Shown: positions 15,079 through 22,033 of the stretch, in pieces
Layout: the number at the start of each line of letters is the position of its first letter
Position numbering within the stretch: the stretch's first letter is position 1
From: an uncultured Lewinella sp.
GTDB lineage: Bacteria > Bacteroidota > Bacteroidia > Chitinophagales > Saprospiraceae
Assembly (NCBI GenBank): GCA_938021455.1
Contig: CALIGP010000112.1
Location: 1-23,318, forward strand
Reading direction: 5' to 3'
DNA: 23,318 nucleotides
Notes under the pieces: model-generated
Told to the model about the DNA's origin: nothing
Seen by the model: only the letters and a program-made list of their open reading frames with translations
The model's database searches: none
Program-made: the position numbers and the translations under genes

Positions 15079-15837
15079 GTGCACAATACATCCGTCATAC
15101 TGACCGACCCTCAACGTCGGATTCTTTGGGTCAACGATCAATTTGAAGTCATGACCGGCTATACAAAGCGAGAGCTTATTGGCAAGAGTCCCGGGCGTAT
15201 TCTTCAAGGTCCTGAATCGAGCCAGGAGGCCGTACTTCGAATAAGAAAGGCACTAGCAGAAGAGAAGCCTTTTGAAGACGCTCTGATCAATTATCGAAAA
15301 AATGGTGAGGCGTATGTCTGCAAGCTCGCCATTCACCCCATTCATGACCACCGGCAGAATCTAGTCAATTTTCTGGCCTTCGAATCGGAAGGAGAGATGG
15401 AAAAATTTAAAGCCATTGATCCCGCCAAGATCCATACTGTTTTGCCCCGGAGATATGAAACGAGTAGCCTTCGAGGACTCAACGAGATCCGCTTATTTGA
15501 GCGTGTGCAGAGCGTGATGGTTCGGGAAAAATTATACCTTAACCCTAAGCTGACCCTACGAATGTTAGCCGCTAAGCTGGAGACCAACATAAAGTATCTC
15601 AGCCAGGTTATCAATCTTCATGGCAGCGATAACTTTCTCGGTTACATTAATAGCTACCGCCTGGAAGAATTCAAATCCAGAATTCTGGCGGGGGATTCCA
15701 GGCATACCACCCTCTTTGGCATTGCTCAGCGATGTGGATTCAAGAACAAGAGTACTTTTTTCAAAGTATTCCGCGATAAAATGGGGATGACCCCTAAAGC
15801 ATTTCAGGAAACGTTACTGCGCCAACAGCGCAGCTAA
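15079..15837 (+). CDS. PAS (LOV-like) domain - AraC-type transcriptional regulator
   Basis: This 252-aa one-component regulator has a PAS domain at residues 1-105 (ILTDPQRRILWVNDQF, MTGYTKRELIG, ILQGPES, NYRKNGEAYV). The spacing and the ILQGPE and NYRKNG blocks are those of LOV domains, but the photoactive motif (N)CRFLQ reads PGRILQ here: Gly39 replaces Cys, and Cys81 replaces the flavin-contacting Asn. The light-sensing adduct is therefore not possible in the usual way. A linker (106-140) precedes an AraC-type double helix-turn-helix (about 155-245; LAAKLETNIKYLSQVIN and IAQRCGFKNKSTFFKVF). The start is GTG: the frame is closed by TGA at 15046-15048 and holds no ATG before the PAS core. The first PAS strand is therefore slightly short compared with relatives. 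It is divergent from the degenerate helicase gene and convergent with the YwqK-type gene, 12 bp apart. Confidence 0.85.
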   Translation: MHNTSVILTDPQRRILWVNDQFEVMTGYTKRELIGKSPGRILQGPESSQEAVLRIRKALAEEKPFEDALINYRKNGEAYVCKLAIHPIHDHRQNLVNFLAFESEGEMEKFKAIDPAKIHTVLPRRYETSSLRGLNEIRLFERVQSVMVREKLYLNPKLTLRMLAAKLETNIKYLSQVINLHGSDNFLGYINSYRLEEFKSRILAGDSRHTTLFGIAQRCGFKNKSTFFKVFRDKMGMTPKAFQETLLRQQRS

Positions 15838-15849
15838 CTCGCTTTCCCT

Positions 15850-16437
15850 TTACTCTACAATTCCTCCGGAGACCCGCTCTCCGTCTTTGTACAGGTACTC
15901 AAGTGTAATTTTGCCCTCCTCGTTGTAGTAGCGCATAGCACCATCTTGCAGGCCCATTTTATAGGTCACCTCTTGCTTAATCTTGTTGGTACGGTAGTCA
16001 TATTCAATCATGAGACCATCTAACTTGCCGTCGATGTAATTAGCCGTCGTAACCGGTCGTCCAATTTTATACGTCCCGTATGGGCCGTGTAAAACATTGG
16101 CTTTGTAATTGGATAAGAGGGCAATTCTTCCCTGTTGGTCCAATTCGATATAGGGCCCGTTCAGCGCTCCATCAATGTAGCTGGTGATTTTTTCCGGAGC
16201 ACTGGATTCAAAATTGAAATTAGTCCAGGTTCCTTGCTTCAAGCCGTTGAGAATAAAACCGGTTTCCACCACTGCCCCGAGGGCATCTTTTCTTTCGGCC
16301 CGCAAGGCTTTCGAACCATCAACGGGGGTTACCTCGTATTCATTCTCGTCTACAGAAGCTTTCTGCACCTCTACCGGAGGTGCTTCCTGACAAGCAAGCA
16401 AGCTGAAAGCAAACAATAAGATGAATAGGTATCGCAT
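15850..16437 (-). CDS. YwqK-type MORN-repeat lipoprotein
   Basis: This 195-aa lipoprotein has a signal ending in FSLLAC (Cys16). The mature part carries a series of MORN-like variant repeats: LNGLKQGTWTNF, IDGALNGPYIELDQQG, HGPYGTYK, IDGKLDGLMIEYDY, GLQDGAMRYYNEEGK. This is the pattern of the 'toxin-antitoxin system YwqK family antitoxin' annotation, a name that says little about function in Bacteroidota, where such proteins are usually surface or periplasmic. No toxin gene is next to it. ATG 16437 is preferred over the in-frame ATG at 16461, because the latter lies inside the -7 promoter box at 16459-16466. It is convergent with the PAS-AraC gene. Confidence 0.85.
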   Translation of the reverse strand: MRYLFILLFAFSLLACQEAPPVEVQKASVDENEYEVTPVDGSKALRAERKDALGAVVETGFILNGLKQGTWTNFNFESSAPEKITSYIDGALNGPYIELDQQGRIALLSNYKANVLHGPYGTYKIGRPVTTANYIDGKLDGLMIEYDYRTNKIKQEVTYKMGLQDGAMRYYNEEGKITLEYLYKDGERVSGGIVE

Positions 16438-16458
16438 AGCAGTGTCTTTTTTGAAGTG

Positions 16459-16489
16459 CAAATGTAGTCAGGCTGCTGCAGAGCTCAAA
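16459..16489 (-). promoter_or_regulatory. Bacteroidota-type promoter for the YwqK-type gene
   Basis: On the minus strand, TTTG (16486-16489), exactly 19 bases, then TACATTTG (16459-16466) match the -33 TTTG / -7 TAnnTTTG promoter of the Bacteroidota primary sigma factor. Initiation would fall near 16452, giving a leader of about 15 nt before the ATG at 16437. This is the best promoter in the window and fixes the start codon of the gene. Confidence 0.7.
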
Positions 16490-16881
16490 TCCCTCGCTTT
16501 CAGAAAGTAAGTTTGCAACGGTTACTTTTTGTAGACATAACCGTCAAATCAGTGGTATGTGGCCTCGCTACAGCCGGGTTATTGTATTTAACAGATGTTT
16601 AATTTTGGTACGATAATCGGCCAAAAAGAAGAAACAAAGCCCATAATACTCCCCTATGGTGGTCAAATGTTAATTTTTGGCACTAGCTAATTTTTGGAGA
16701 AAACAGGCCGTTTAAGCAGCAGCAGTCAACTAAAAAGGAGGATGTAACCGCCAAAAATCGATAGAATATCATCTGTCTTAACAGTTCTTAAGATTTACAT
16801 CTAAGGGAACAGAAAAAGAGATTTACGTCTGCCTGCTGTCTTTACTTAGTAGCCTCCAGTCCTTAGATTTGTCAGCATCGA

Positions 16882-16965
16882 ATGTCTTTCAACCCTCTGA
16901 CCAGAAATAAACACTCCTTCATAGCACACAACCCAATCGAGTTCACCCTGAAAAACCTAGAGTAG
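16882..16965 (+). CDS. Possible 27-residue peptide ORF
   Basis: ATG to TAG reads MSFNPLTRNKHS followed by FIAHNPIEFTLKNLE, 27 residues. It is the only start-to-stop frame of note in the + strand region that ends in the terminator at 17061-17095. There is no ribosome site, no recognised family and no signal peptide. It may be chance; it is listed because otherwise the terminator has no gene upstream on its strand. Confidence 0.15.
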   Translation: MSFNPLTRNKHSFIAHNPIEFTLKNLE

Positions 16966-16977
16966 TATTCACCTGAG

Positions 16978-17021
16978 CCCATAACACTTAAACACCTTAC
17001 CCATAACATTTAAGCACCTTA
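16978..17021. repeat. 22-bp tandem direct repeat (two units)
   Basis: CCCATAACACTTAAACACCT-TA (16978-16999) is followed at once by CCCATAACATTTAAGCACCT-TA (17000-17021), with two mismatches in 22, and then by a partial CCCAT. Two adjacent phased copies just upstream of a terminator could be a binding-site pair or simple slippage. Confidence 0.7.
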
Positions 17022-17060
17022 CCCATTTTCATTTTATATATCTTCTATTGCTCCTTTCCG

Positions 17061-17095
17061 AATCCCGCGCGCCATCTGGTGTAGCGGGATTTTTT
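17061..17095 (+). terminator. Intrinsic terminator without an obvious upstream gene
   Basis: AATCCCGC (17061-17068), a 15-nt loop, then GCGGGATT (17084-17091) running into TTTTT to 17095. This is a textbook Rho-independent terminator for + strand transcription only; the minus strand lacks a U-tract. The nearest + strand gene upstream is the PAS-AraC gene at 15837, more than 1.2 kb away and beyond a minus-strand gene. It insulates the M16 peptidase gene at 17214. Confidence 0.8.
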
Positions 17096-17213
17096 GTGTC
17101 TTGGCTCCCCCGTAGCATTTATTAGGTCTTTTTAGGTAAAAACGGCCTCTGAAGCAAACGAAAGCTATGATTTTGAGTTTTACCTGAGTTAGCTAACCAA
17201 ACTACTCCATTTT

Positions 17214-18545
17214 ATGCTTTTCAAAAGATTCGGAGCCATAGCAGTCCTTTGCCTTGCCGCACTGTCTATAAGCGCTCAGAAAACCAACATTGAATTCACC
17301 AAGTACACCCTTGACAATGGCCTGAAGGTCATTCTTCACCAAGACAAGTCGACGCCCATCGTGGCTGTTTCCATCATGTATGAAGTAGGCGGCAAAGATT
17401 CCTACGAAGGCCGAACTGGCTTTGCCCACTTTTTCGAACACCTCTTATTCGAAGGCTCCGAAAATATCAGCCGTGGCGAATACGCCAAGTACGTCGAAGA
17501 CGCTGGCGGTGCCCTGAACGCCAACACCAGTCAGGACCGAACTTACTATTACGAAATCCTCCCCAGCAACCAACTTGAACTCGGCCTTTGGCTGGAGAGT
17601 GAGCGCTTGTTGCATGCTGTTGTCGACCAGGAAGGTGTTGATACCCAACGAGAGGTCGTGAAGGAGGAACGGCGGCAGAGCATGGACAACCGTCCGTACG
17701 GTCAGCTCCTCTTCGAGCTCTTCAAGCACGGCTTTAACGAACACCCTTACAAGGATCCGAACATCGGCTACATGGCCGACTTGAATAGTGCGGAAGCCGA
17801 AGATTACATCAAGTTCTACAAGACTTACTACGTTCCCAACAACGCCATCCTTTCCATCGCCGGAGACATCAGCCTGGAGGAGACGAAAGCACTCGTTGCG
17901 AAGTATTTCGGTACTATTCCCATGGGTGCGGAGCCACCACGGGTAACGATTGTAGAGCCGCCACTAAGCGGAGAGGTACGAGATACTATCTACGATGCTA
18001 AAGCCCCGCTGCCGGGGCTCGTAATGGGATACCGGACGCCAGAACGCAATAATCCTGACTACTACGCTATCAGTATGCTAAACCAGGTACTGAGCCAGGG
18101 AAAGAGCTCCCGCTTAAACAAAGTATTGGTAGACGAAAAGCAGCTCGCCGTTCAGGTAGTTTCTTTCCCGTCCTTTACGCAGGACCCGGGGCTGGCCATT
18201 GCCTTCGCGGTTATGAAACCAGGAGGTGAGGTGATGCCAGCAGAAGAAGCCTTCAATGCTGAAGTGAAGAAAATGCAAACGGATCTGATCAGCGAGCGTG
18301 AATTCCAGAAGCTACGGAACCAGGTAGAAGCTGACGCGATCTCTGGATACGGTACCATGGCCGGGATTGCGGAAGGCCTGGCCAACTATGAAATGTACCA
18401 GGGAGACGCTAATCTGATCAATACGGAAACGGAAAAATACATGGCCGTTACCCGTGAAGACATTCGCCGGGTCGCTCAGGAATACTACAAAAAGGACAAC
18501 CGCGTCACGCTTTACTGGCTGCCGGGTGAGAAGCCGAGTAAGTAG
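17214..18545 (+). CDS. M16 family zinc peptidase, catalytic subunit
   Basis: This 443-aa secreted or periplasmic pitrilysin-family (M16B) protein has the signal MLFKRFGAIAVLCLAALSISAQ. The inverted zinc motif HFFEH lies at 72-76, and Glu152 lies exactly 76 residues after it (REVVKEERRQ), the family's third ligand. The second M16 half follows (about 190-440). At the position where active or partner subunits carry an R...Y substrate clamp, it reads LVDEKQLAVQVV, without R and Y. It therefore probably works with the next gene's product, as M16 alpha/beta pairs do. The length is right for a single-unit M16B subunit. No promoter was recognised in the spacer after the terminator at 17095. The ATG begins the signal peptide directly. 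Confidence 0.93.
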   Translation: MLFKRFGAIAVLCLAALSISAQKTNIEFTKYTLDNGLKVILHQDKSTPIVAVSIMYEVGGKDSYEGRTGFAHFFEHLLFEGSENISRGEYAKYVEDAGGALNANTSQDRTYYYEILPSNQLELGLWLESERLLHAVVDQEGVDTQREVVKEERRQSMDNRPYGQLLFELFKHGFNEHPYKDPNIGYMADLNSAEAEDYIKFYKTYYVPNNAILSIAGDISLEETKALVAKYFGTIPMGAEPPRVTIVEPPLSGEVRDTIYDAKAPLPGLVMGYRTPERNNPDYYAISMLNQVLSQGKSSRLNKVLVDEKQLAVQVVSFPSFTQDPGLAIAFAVMKPGGEVMPAEEAFNAEVKKMQTDLISEREFQKLRNQVEADAISGYGTMAGIAEGLANYEMYQGDANLINTETEKYMAVTREDIRRVAQEYYKKDNRVTLYWLPGEKPSK

Positions 18546-18571
18546 TCTGGTGGTCTTATACTCTGGTAGGC

Positions 18572-18594
18572 TGCCACATTTTACGGGTGTGGCA
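18572..18594 (+). terminator. Weak hairpin between the two M16 genes
   Basis: TGCCAC (18572-18577), an 11-nt loop, GTGGCA (18589-18594), followed by ATTTCTCT rather than a solid T-run. It may attenuate transcription between the two peptidase genes but should not fully separate them. A second small stem, CGGGC-AAT-GCCCG, lies at 18645-18657 just before the next start. Confidence 0.35.
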
Positions 18595-18671
18595 ATTTCT
18601 CTACTTCAGGCTACATGCCCATTTTTTTTCAACCATTAATTATCCGGGCAATGCCCGAAAAAATAAAATCA

Positions 18672-20789
18672 ATGCAACGCATTTTACTGGGCTTTTTTGC
18701 CCTACTACTGCTTGCCGGCTGTAATACGCCAAAAGCAACGACTGATAAGATGGCCGAACAAGCCACTACGCCAATGATGAAGGACGACTTCCGGGCGAAA
18801 GCTCCGGCTGCCGGCCCGGCACCGGAGATCAAACTGGGAGACTTTCAGGATTTCAAACTGGACAACGGCCTACAGGTTGTCCTTGTAGAAAACCATAAGC
18901 TTCCCCGAGTAAGCTACCAGCTTTACATTGATGTGCCACCGCATTTGGAGGGCGCGTACGCAGGTGCAGGGGACATCATGGGCCAGATGCTTCGCCGGGC
19001 AACTTCTGACATGACGAAAGAGCAAATCGATGAGGAGATCGATTTCATTGGCGCATCACTCTCTACCTCCGGCAGCGGTGCTTTTGCTTCCACCATCAGC
19101 AAGTACAAATCCAAAATGATGGGGATGATGGCAAAGGTTGTCCTCGACGCCCGTTTCCCCGAAACGGAGTTCGAAAAGGTAAAATCTGATGCAGTTGCTG
19201 GCTTAAAGTCGCAGCTCGCGAACCCGGACGCCATCGCCGGCCGTGTACGGCGGGTACTGACCTACGGTGCGGATCACCCCTTTGGAGAACTAACCACCGA
19301 AGAAAGCCTGGACAAGATTGACCTGGCCACCATCAAAGAGTACTACGAGACCTATTTCGTACCTAACCGCAGCTATCTCGTGATGGTCGGCGACCTCTCC
19401 CGCGCAGAAGCAGAGAAAATGGCTAATGAAAGCTTTGGCAGCTGGAAGAAGAAAGAAGTTCCCACGCCATCCTATTCTACGCCTGAAAGCCCGCAGGGAA
19501 CCGTTGTAAGTTTCGTTCCCAGAGCAGGAGCGGTACAGTCCAACATTATCGTCAGTAATCCAGTAGAACTACAGCCCGGCACTAAAGAGGCCATCCGTGC
19601 TGGCATCGTCAACAGTATTCTTGGCAGCGGATTCAATGGCCGTTTGTTCCAAAACCTTCGCGAAGACAAGGCCTACACCTATGGCGCCTACTCCAGTGTG
19701 TCTCCCAGTAAGGTAGTCGGTAACTTCAGCGCGAACACCAGCGTTCGCAACGAGGTGACCGACTCCGCAGTGACGCAGCTTATACTCGAACTGGCTAAGA
19801 TCAGTAGTGAGCCGGTAACGGCCGATGAGCTAAACCGCGCCAAGAACCAGCTCAATGGCTCTTTCGGCCGTGCGCTGGAAAGCCCGCAGCGAATCGCCAG
19901 CTACGCCCTCAACACCGTACGCTATGGTTTGGATCGTGACTTCTACCCCACTTACCTCCAAAAGGTCGCTGCTACCAGCGCTAATGACCTGCTGGAAGTA
20001 GCCCGTACAGTTATTACCCCAAAGGCAACCAACATCATTGTTGTTGGAGATAAAGGCGTTGCCGAGAAGTTAGCTCAGTTTGCCACTAGCGGCAAAGTCA
20101 ACTATCTGGATGAAAATGGCCAGGCTGTAGAGATGGTTACTATGGAAACGCCTTCTGATCTTAGCGCCGAAAGCGTGATCAGGAGTTATGCTGACGCCAT
20201 TGGCGGCATGGCTGCCATCGAGAAGGTCAAAAACTACAAGATGATAATGGAAGCTACCGTACAGGGACAGACGCTTTCCCAGACGATGATCAAAGACGGC
20301 GGCACTAAACTGAGCAGCCAAATGACCATGATGGGCATGGTAATGATGGACCAGCGATACAACAATGGTAAGGCGCAGATGACGCAGCAGGGACAGACGA
20401 TGCCCCCCAACCCAGAAGTTGATGCTGCCATGAAAGATCAGGCCGCACTCTTCCCCGTTATTGATCTACTCGGTAGCCTTGACAAGGTCAAGCTCGACGG
20501 CATTGAGAAAATTGATGGAAAGAATGTTGTCGTGCTGGCAGCAGAAGGTACTTCCGGAACCAGCCGGCATTACTTCGATCAGGAATCCGGCCTGCAGGTT
20601 CGGACTGTCCTAAGTCAGGGAGGACAAACCCTCACTACTGACATCGGCGACTATCAAATGGTAAGCGGTGTAAAAATGCCTTACTCCTTATCCATTAGTG
20701 GAGCTATGCCTTTCCCCATCGAGATGAAAGTGAAGGAAATAGAGGTCAACGTCGACATTGATCAGTCCCTCTTTGAACTGAAAGAGTAA
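18672..20789 (+). CDS. M16 family non-catalytic subunit, lipoprotein, with C-terminal LolA-like domain
   Basis: This 705-aa lipoprotein has the signal MQRILLGFFALLLLAGC (Cys17). The first about 480 residues are two M16 halves. At the zinc site it reads GDIMGQMLRRA instead of HxxEH, so it cannot bind zinc. The second half has FNGRLFQNLREDKAYTYG (R330, Y335/Y337), the substrate-clamp motif missing in the upstream partner. Residues about 515-705 are an extra domain (SYADAIGGMAAIEKVKNYKM, then antiparallel strands to the end) resembling LolA/RseB-type lipoprotein-carrier folds, an uncommon addition to M16 proteins. ATG 18672 is chosen for the compact lipoprotein signal; in-frame ATGs at 18651 and 18615 are possible. 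It is 126 bp behind the catalytic gene and probably cotranscribed. A strong terminator follows. Confidence 0.9.
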   Translation: MQRILLGFFALLLLAGCNTPKATTDKMAEQATTPMMKDDFRAKAPAAGPAPEIKLGDFQDFKLDNGLQVVLVENHKLPRVSYQLYIDVPPHLEGAYAGAGDIMGQMLRRATSDMTKEQIDEEIDFIGASLSTSGSGAFASTISKYKSKMMGMMAKVVLDARFPETEFEKVKSDAVAGLKSQLANPDAIAGRVRRVLTYGADHPFGELTTEESLDKIDLATIKEYYETYFVPNRSYLVMVGDLSRAEAEKMANESFGSWKKKEVPTPSYSTPESPQGTVVSFVPRAGAVQSNIIVSNPVELQPGTKEAIRAGIVNSILGSGFNGRLFQNLREDKAYTYGAYSSVSPSKVVGNFSANTSVRNEVTDSAVTQLILELAKISSEPVTADELNRAKNQLNGSFGRALESPQRIASYALNTVRYGLDRDFYPTYLQKVAATSANDLLEVARTVITPKATNIIVVGDKGVAEKLAQFATSGKVNYLDENGQAVEMVTMETPSDLSAESVIRSYADAIGGMAAIEKVKNYKMIMEATVQGQTLSQTMIKDGGTKLSSQMTMMGMVMMDQRYNNGKAQMTQQGQTMPPNPEVDAAMKDQAALFPVIDLLGSLDKVKLDGIEKIDGKNVVVLAAEGTSGTSRHYFDQESGLQVRTVLSQGGQTLTTDIGDYQMVSGVKMPYSLSISGAMPFPIEMKVKEIEVNVDIDQSLFELKE

Positions 20790-20820
20790 GCGCAAGGGAT
20801 TGAATCCCCGTAACTCTTTT

Positions 20821-20883
20821 AGCGGTCAGCGGACAGCATTCAGGCAAAACGGCTCTGAATACTGGCCGCTGGCCGCTTTTTTT
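20821..20883 (+). terminator. Strong intrinsic terminator after the M16 pair
   Basis: A 23-bp stem: AGCGGTCAGCGGACAGC... (20821-20843) pairs with 20855-20877 at 20 of 23 positions plus a wobble. It has an 11-nt loop and is followed by a T7 run to 20883. The arms themselves contain repeated CAGCGG/GGCCGCT units, a pattern common in repeat-derived terminators of this phylum. It ends 8 bp before the stop of the convergent gene at 20891. Confidence 0.88.
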
Positions 20884-20890
20884 ATAAGCC

Positions 20891-21994
20891 TTAGGCTTCC
20901 AAATCATCCAGCCAGCCCTCCCGCAGGCTGTACTGATCGTTTCCGTTTCGTTGGTTGAAGGCATCCCGAATGACCGCAATTTCATGGTCAAGGACTTCCA
21001 ACAGTTCCGCTATTAGGTAGGTATTTCCGGTGTGGTAGAAGGGGAGCTGTTCGCTAAGGTCCAGCTTAACCTCTTCACGCCCTGAGGCCTGGAGTCGGCG
21101 AAGTAAAAAGCGGGCAGCAAGGAAGAAATCAAAAGGGGTGTGCCGCTCTCGTAGTGCTGCGGCCAGATGCCAGTTTCGTTCCAAAAGTTCTAGCGCCCGG
21201 CTCGCATTGTCATTAACGGCATGCAGCAACAAGGCTGTATGGGTAATATCCAGCTTACGGGCGGTGTCTTCCTGTTCCATCTTGTCCAACAGCGCCATTG
21301 CTTCTGCCCGACGACCGGTTTTCAGGTAAGGGATGGCCATCACGTCATAGAACATAGAAGGGATCTCCCCACAAGTTTCTTGCCCATTTAAAATTGGCTG
21401 GGCCTCTTCGATGGCCTTTTCCCACATTCCTCGTCTTCGGTAATGAGAGACCCGCCCGCTACGAAAACAGGCCACACAGTCGCTCATACTGAACATGGAC
21501 GATTCCGTAATCAACCCTTCCAATTCCTCCAGCGCGGCTTCTGCCCGTTCATATTCCCCAATCTTACTATTGATCCGGAACCGGTACTGCAAGATGGCCT
21601 CTTCTGCGTGGTCAAGCTTCTGAAAGCGTGATTCCAGATCAGCCAGCGTATCCTCAATCTGTTGTCGGGAAATGAAGGGGAAGATCGGTAATTTATCAAT
21701 GACCCATTTGTAATGCCACATTAGCATATGGGAATCAAAAAAACCACCAAACAGCTCCGGCTTACTATCGAATTTACCCAGTAGGAAAGAGTAAGCAACC
21801 AGCGCCTTTTCGGGGTAGCCGTTAAGGACGGCTGCCTGAACGAGCTTGTTTCGTGCATCTATCGCCAGCTGCTCGTCTTGGTGCACATCCGCCAGCCGGG
21901 TAGCATTCTCGGCCATCCGAAGATGTTCCAGTTCCGTAGCACGGCTGGGAACTTGTGCCAGCAGGTCTTCAATTTCTTCGCGGTAATCAGACAT
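20891..21994 (-). CDS. TPR-like alpha-solenoid protein with CxxC motif, partner of the HSP90-family gene
   Basis: This 367-aa soluble protein is almost entirely helical, with paired helices of TPR type (for example AEEAILQYRFRINSKIGEYERAEAAL read in segments at about 130-156, and YLKTGRRAEAMALLDKM at about 224-240). In the centre is SDCVACF (Cys173, Cys176), with a further Cys208 after PILNGQE. I recall this DCxxC ... C arrangement with flanking helices from an actinobacterial family of TPR-like proteins; that link is from memory. The three cysteines could bind a metal. There is no signal peptide, so it is cytoplasmic. It lies 39 bp downstream of the HSP90-family gene on the same strand and is very likely in one operon with it, which suggests a co-chaperone or client role. 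Exact function unknown. Confidence 0.7.
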   Translation of the reverse strand: MSDYREEIEDLLAQVPSRATELEHLRMAENATRLADVHQDEQLAIDARNKLVQAAVLNGYPEKALVAYSFLLGKFDSKPELFGGFFDSHMLMWHYKWVIDKLPIFPFISRQQIEDTLADLESRFQKLDHAEEAILQYRFRINSKIGEYERAEAALEELEGLITESSMFSMSDCVACFRSGRVSHYRRRGMWEKAIEEAQPILNGQETCGEIPSMFYDVMAIPYLKTGRRAEAMALLDKMEQEDTARKLDITHTALLLHAVNDNASRALELLERNWHLAAALRERHTPFDFFLAARFLLRRLQASGREEVKLDLSEQLPFYHTGNTYLIAELLEVLDHEIAVIRDAFNQRNGNDQYSLREGWLDDLEA

Positions 21995-22033
21995 AATCAG
22001 GGGGTGTTATCGGCATTATGATTTAATCGCTCG

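Larger units (their letters stand above)
16490..17060. other. Long gap with no clear gene
   Basis: The gap 16438-17213 is the longest non-coding stretch of the window. Besides the promoter at 16459-16489 and the terminator at 17061-17095 it holds three TAATTTTGG/TAATTTTTGG motifs (16600, 16671, 16688; + strand). The first fits TAnnTTTG but has no -33 box at 19 bp. There is also a 22-bp tandem repeat (16978-17021) and one 28-codon frame (16882-16965). The sequence is AT-rich compared with flanking genes. A non-coding RNA ending at the terminator is possible but no known RNA fold was recognised. Confidence 0.4.

Noticed and set aside
15850..16437. Toxin-antitoxin system suggested by the YwqK 'antitoxin' label
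   Set aside because: There is no toxin gene nearby and the protein is a secreted lipoprotein with MORN-like repeats; the family label is not evidence of a TA function.
16438..16461. Start of the YwqK-type gene at ATG 16461
   Set aside because: That codon lies within the -7 promoter element; the lipoprotein signal begins at 16437.
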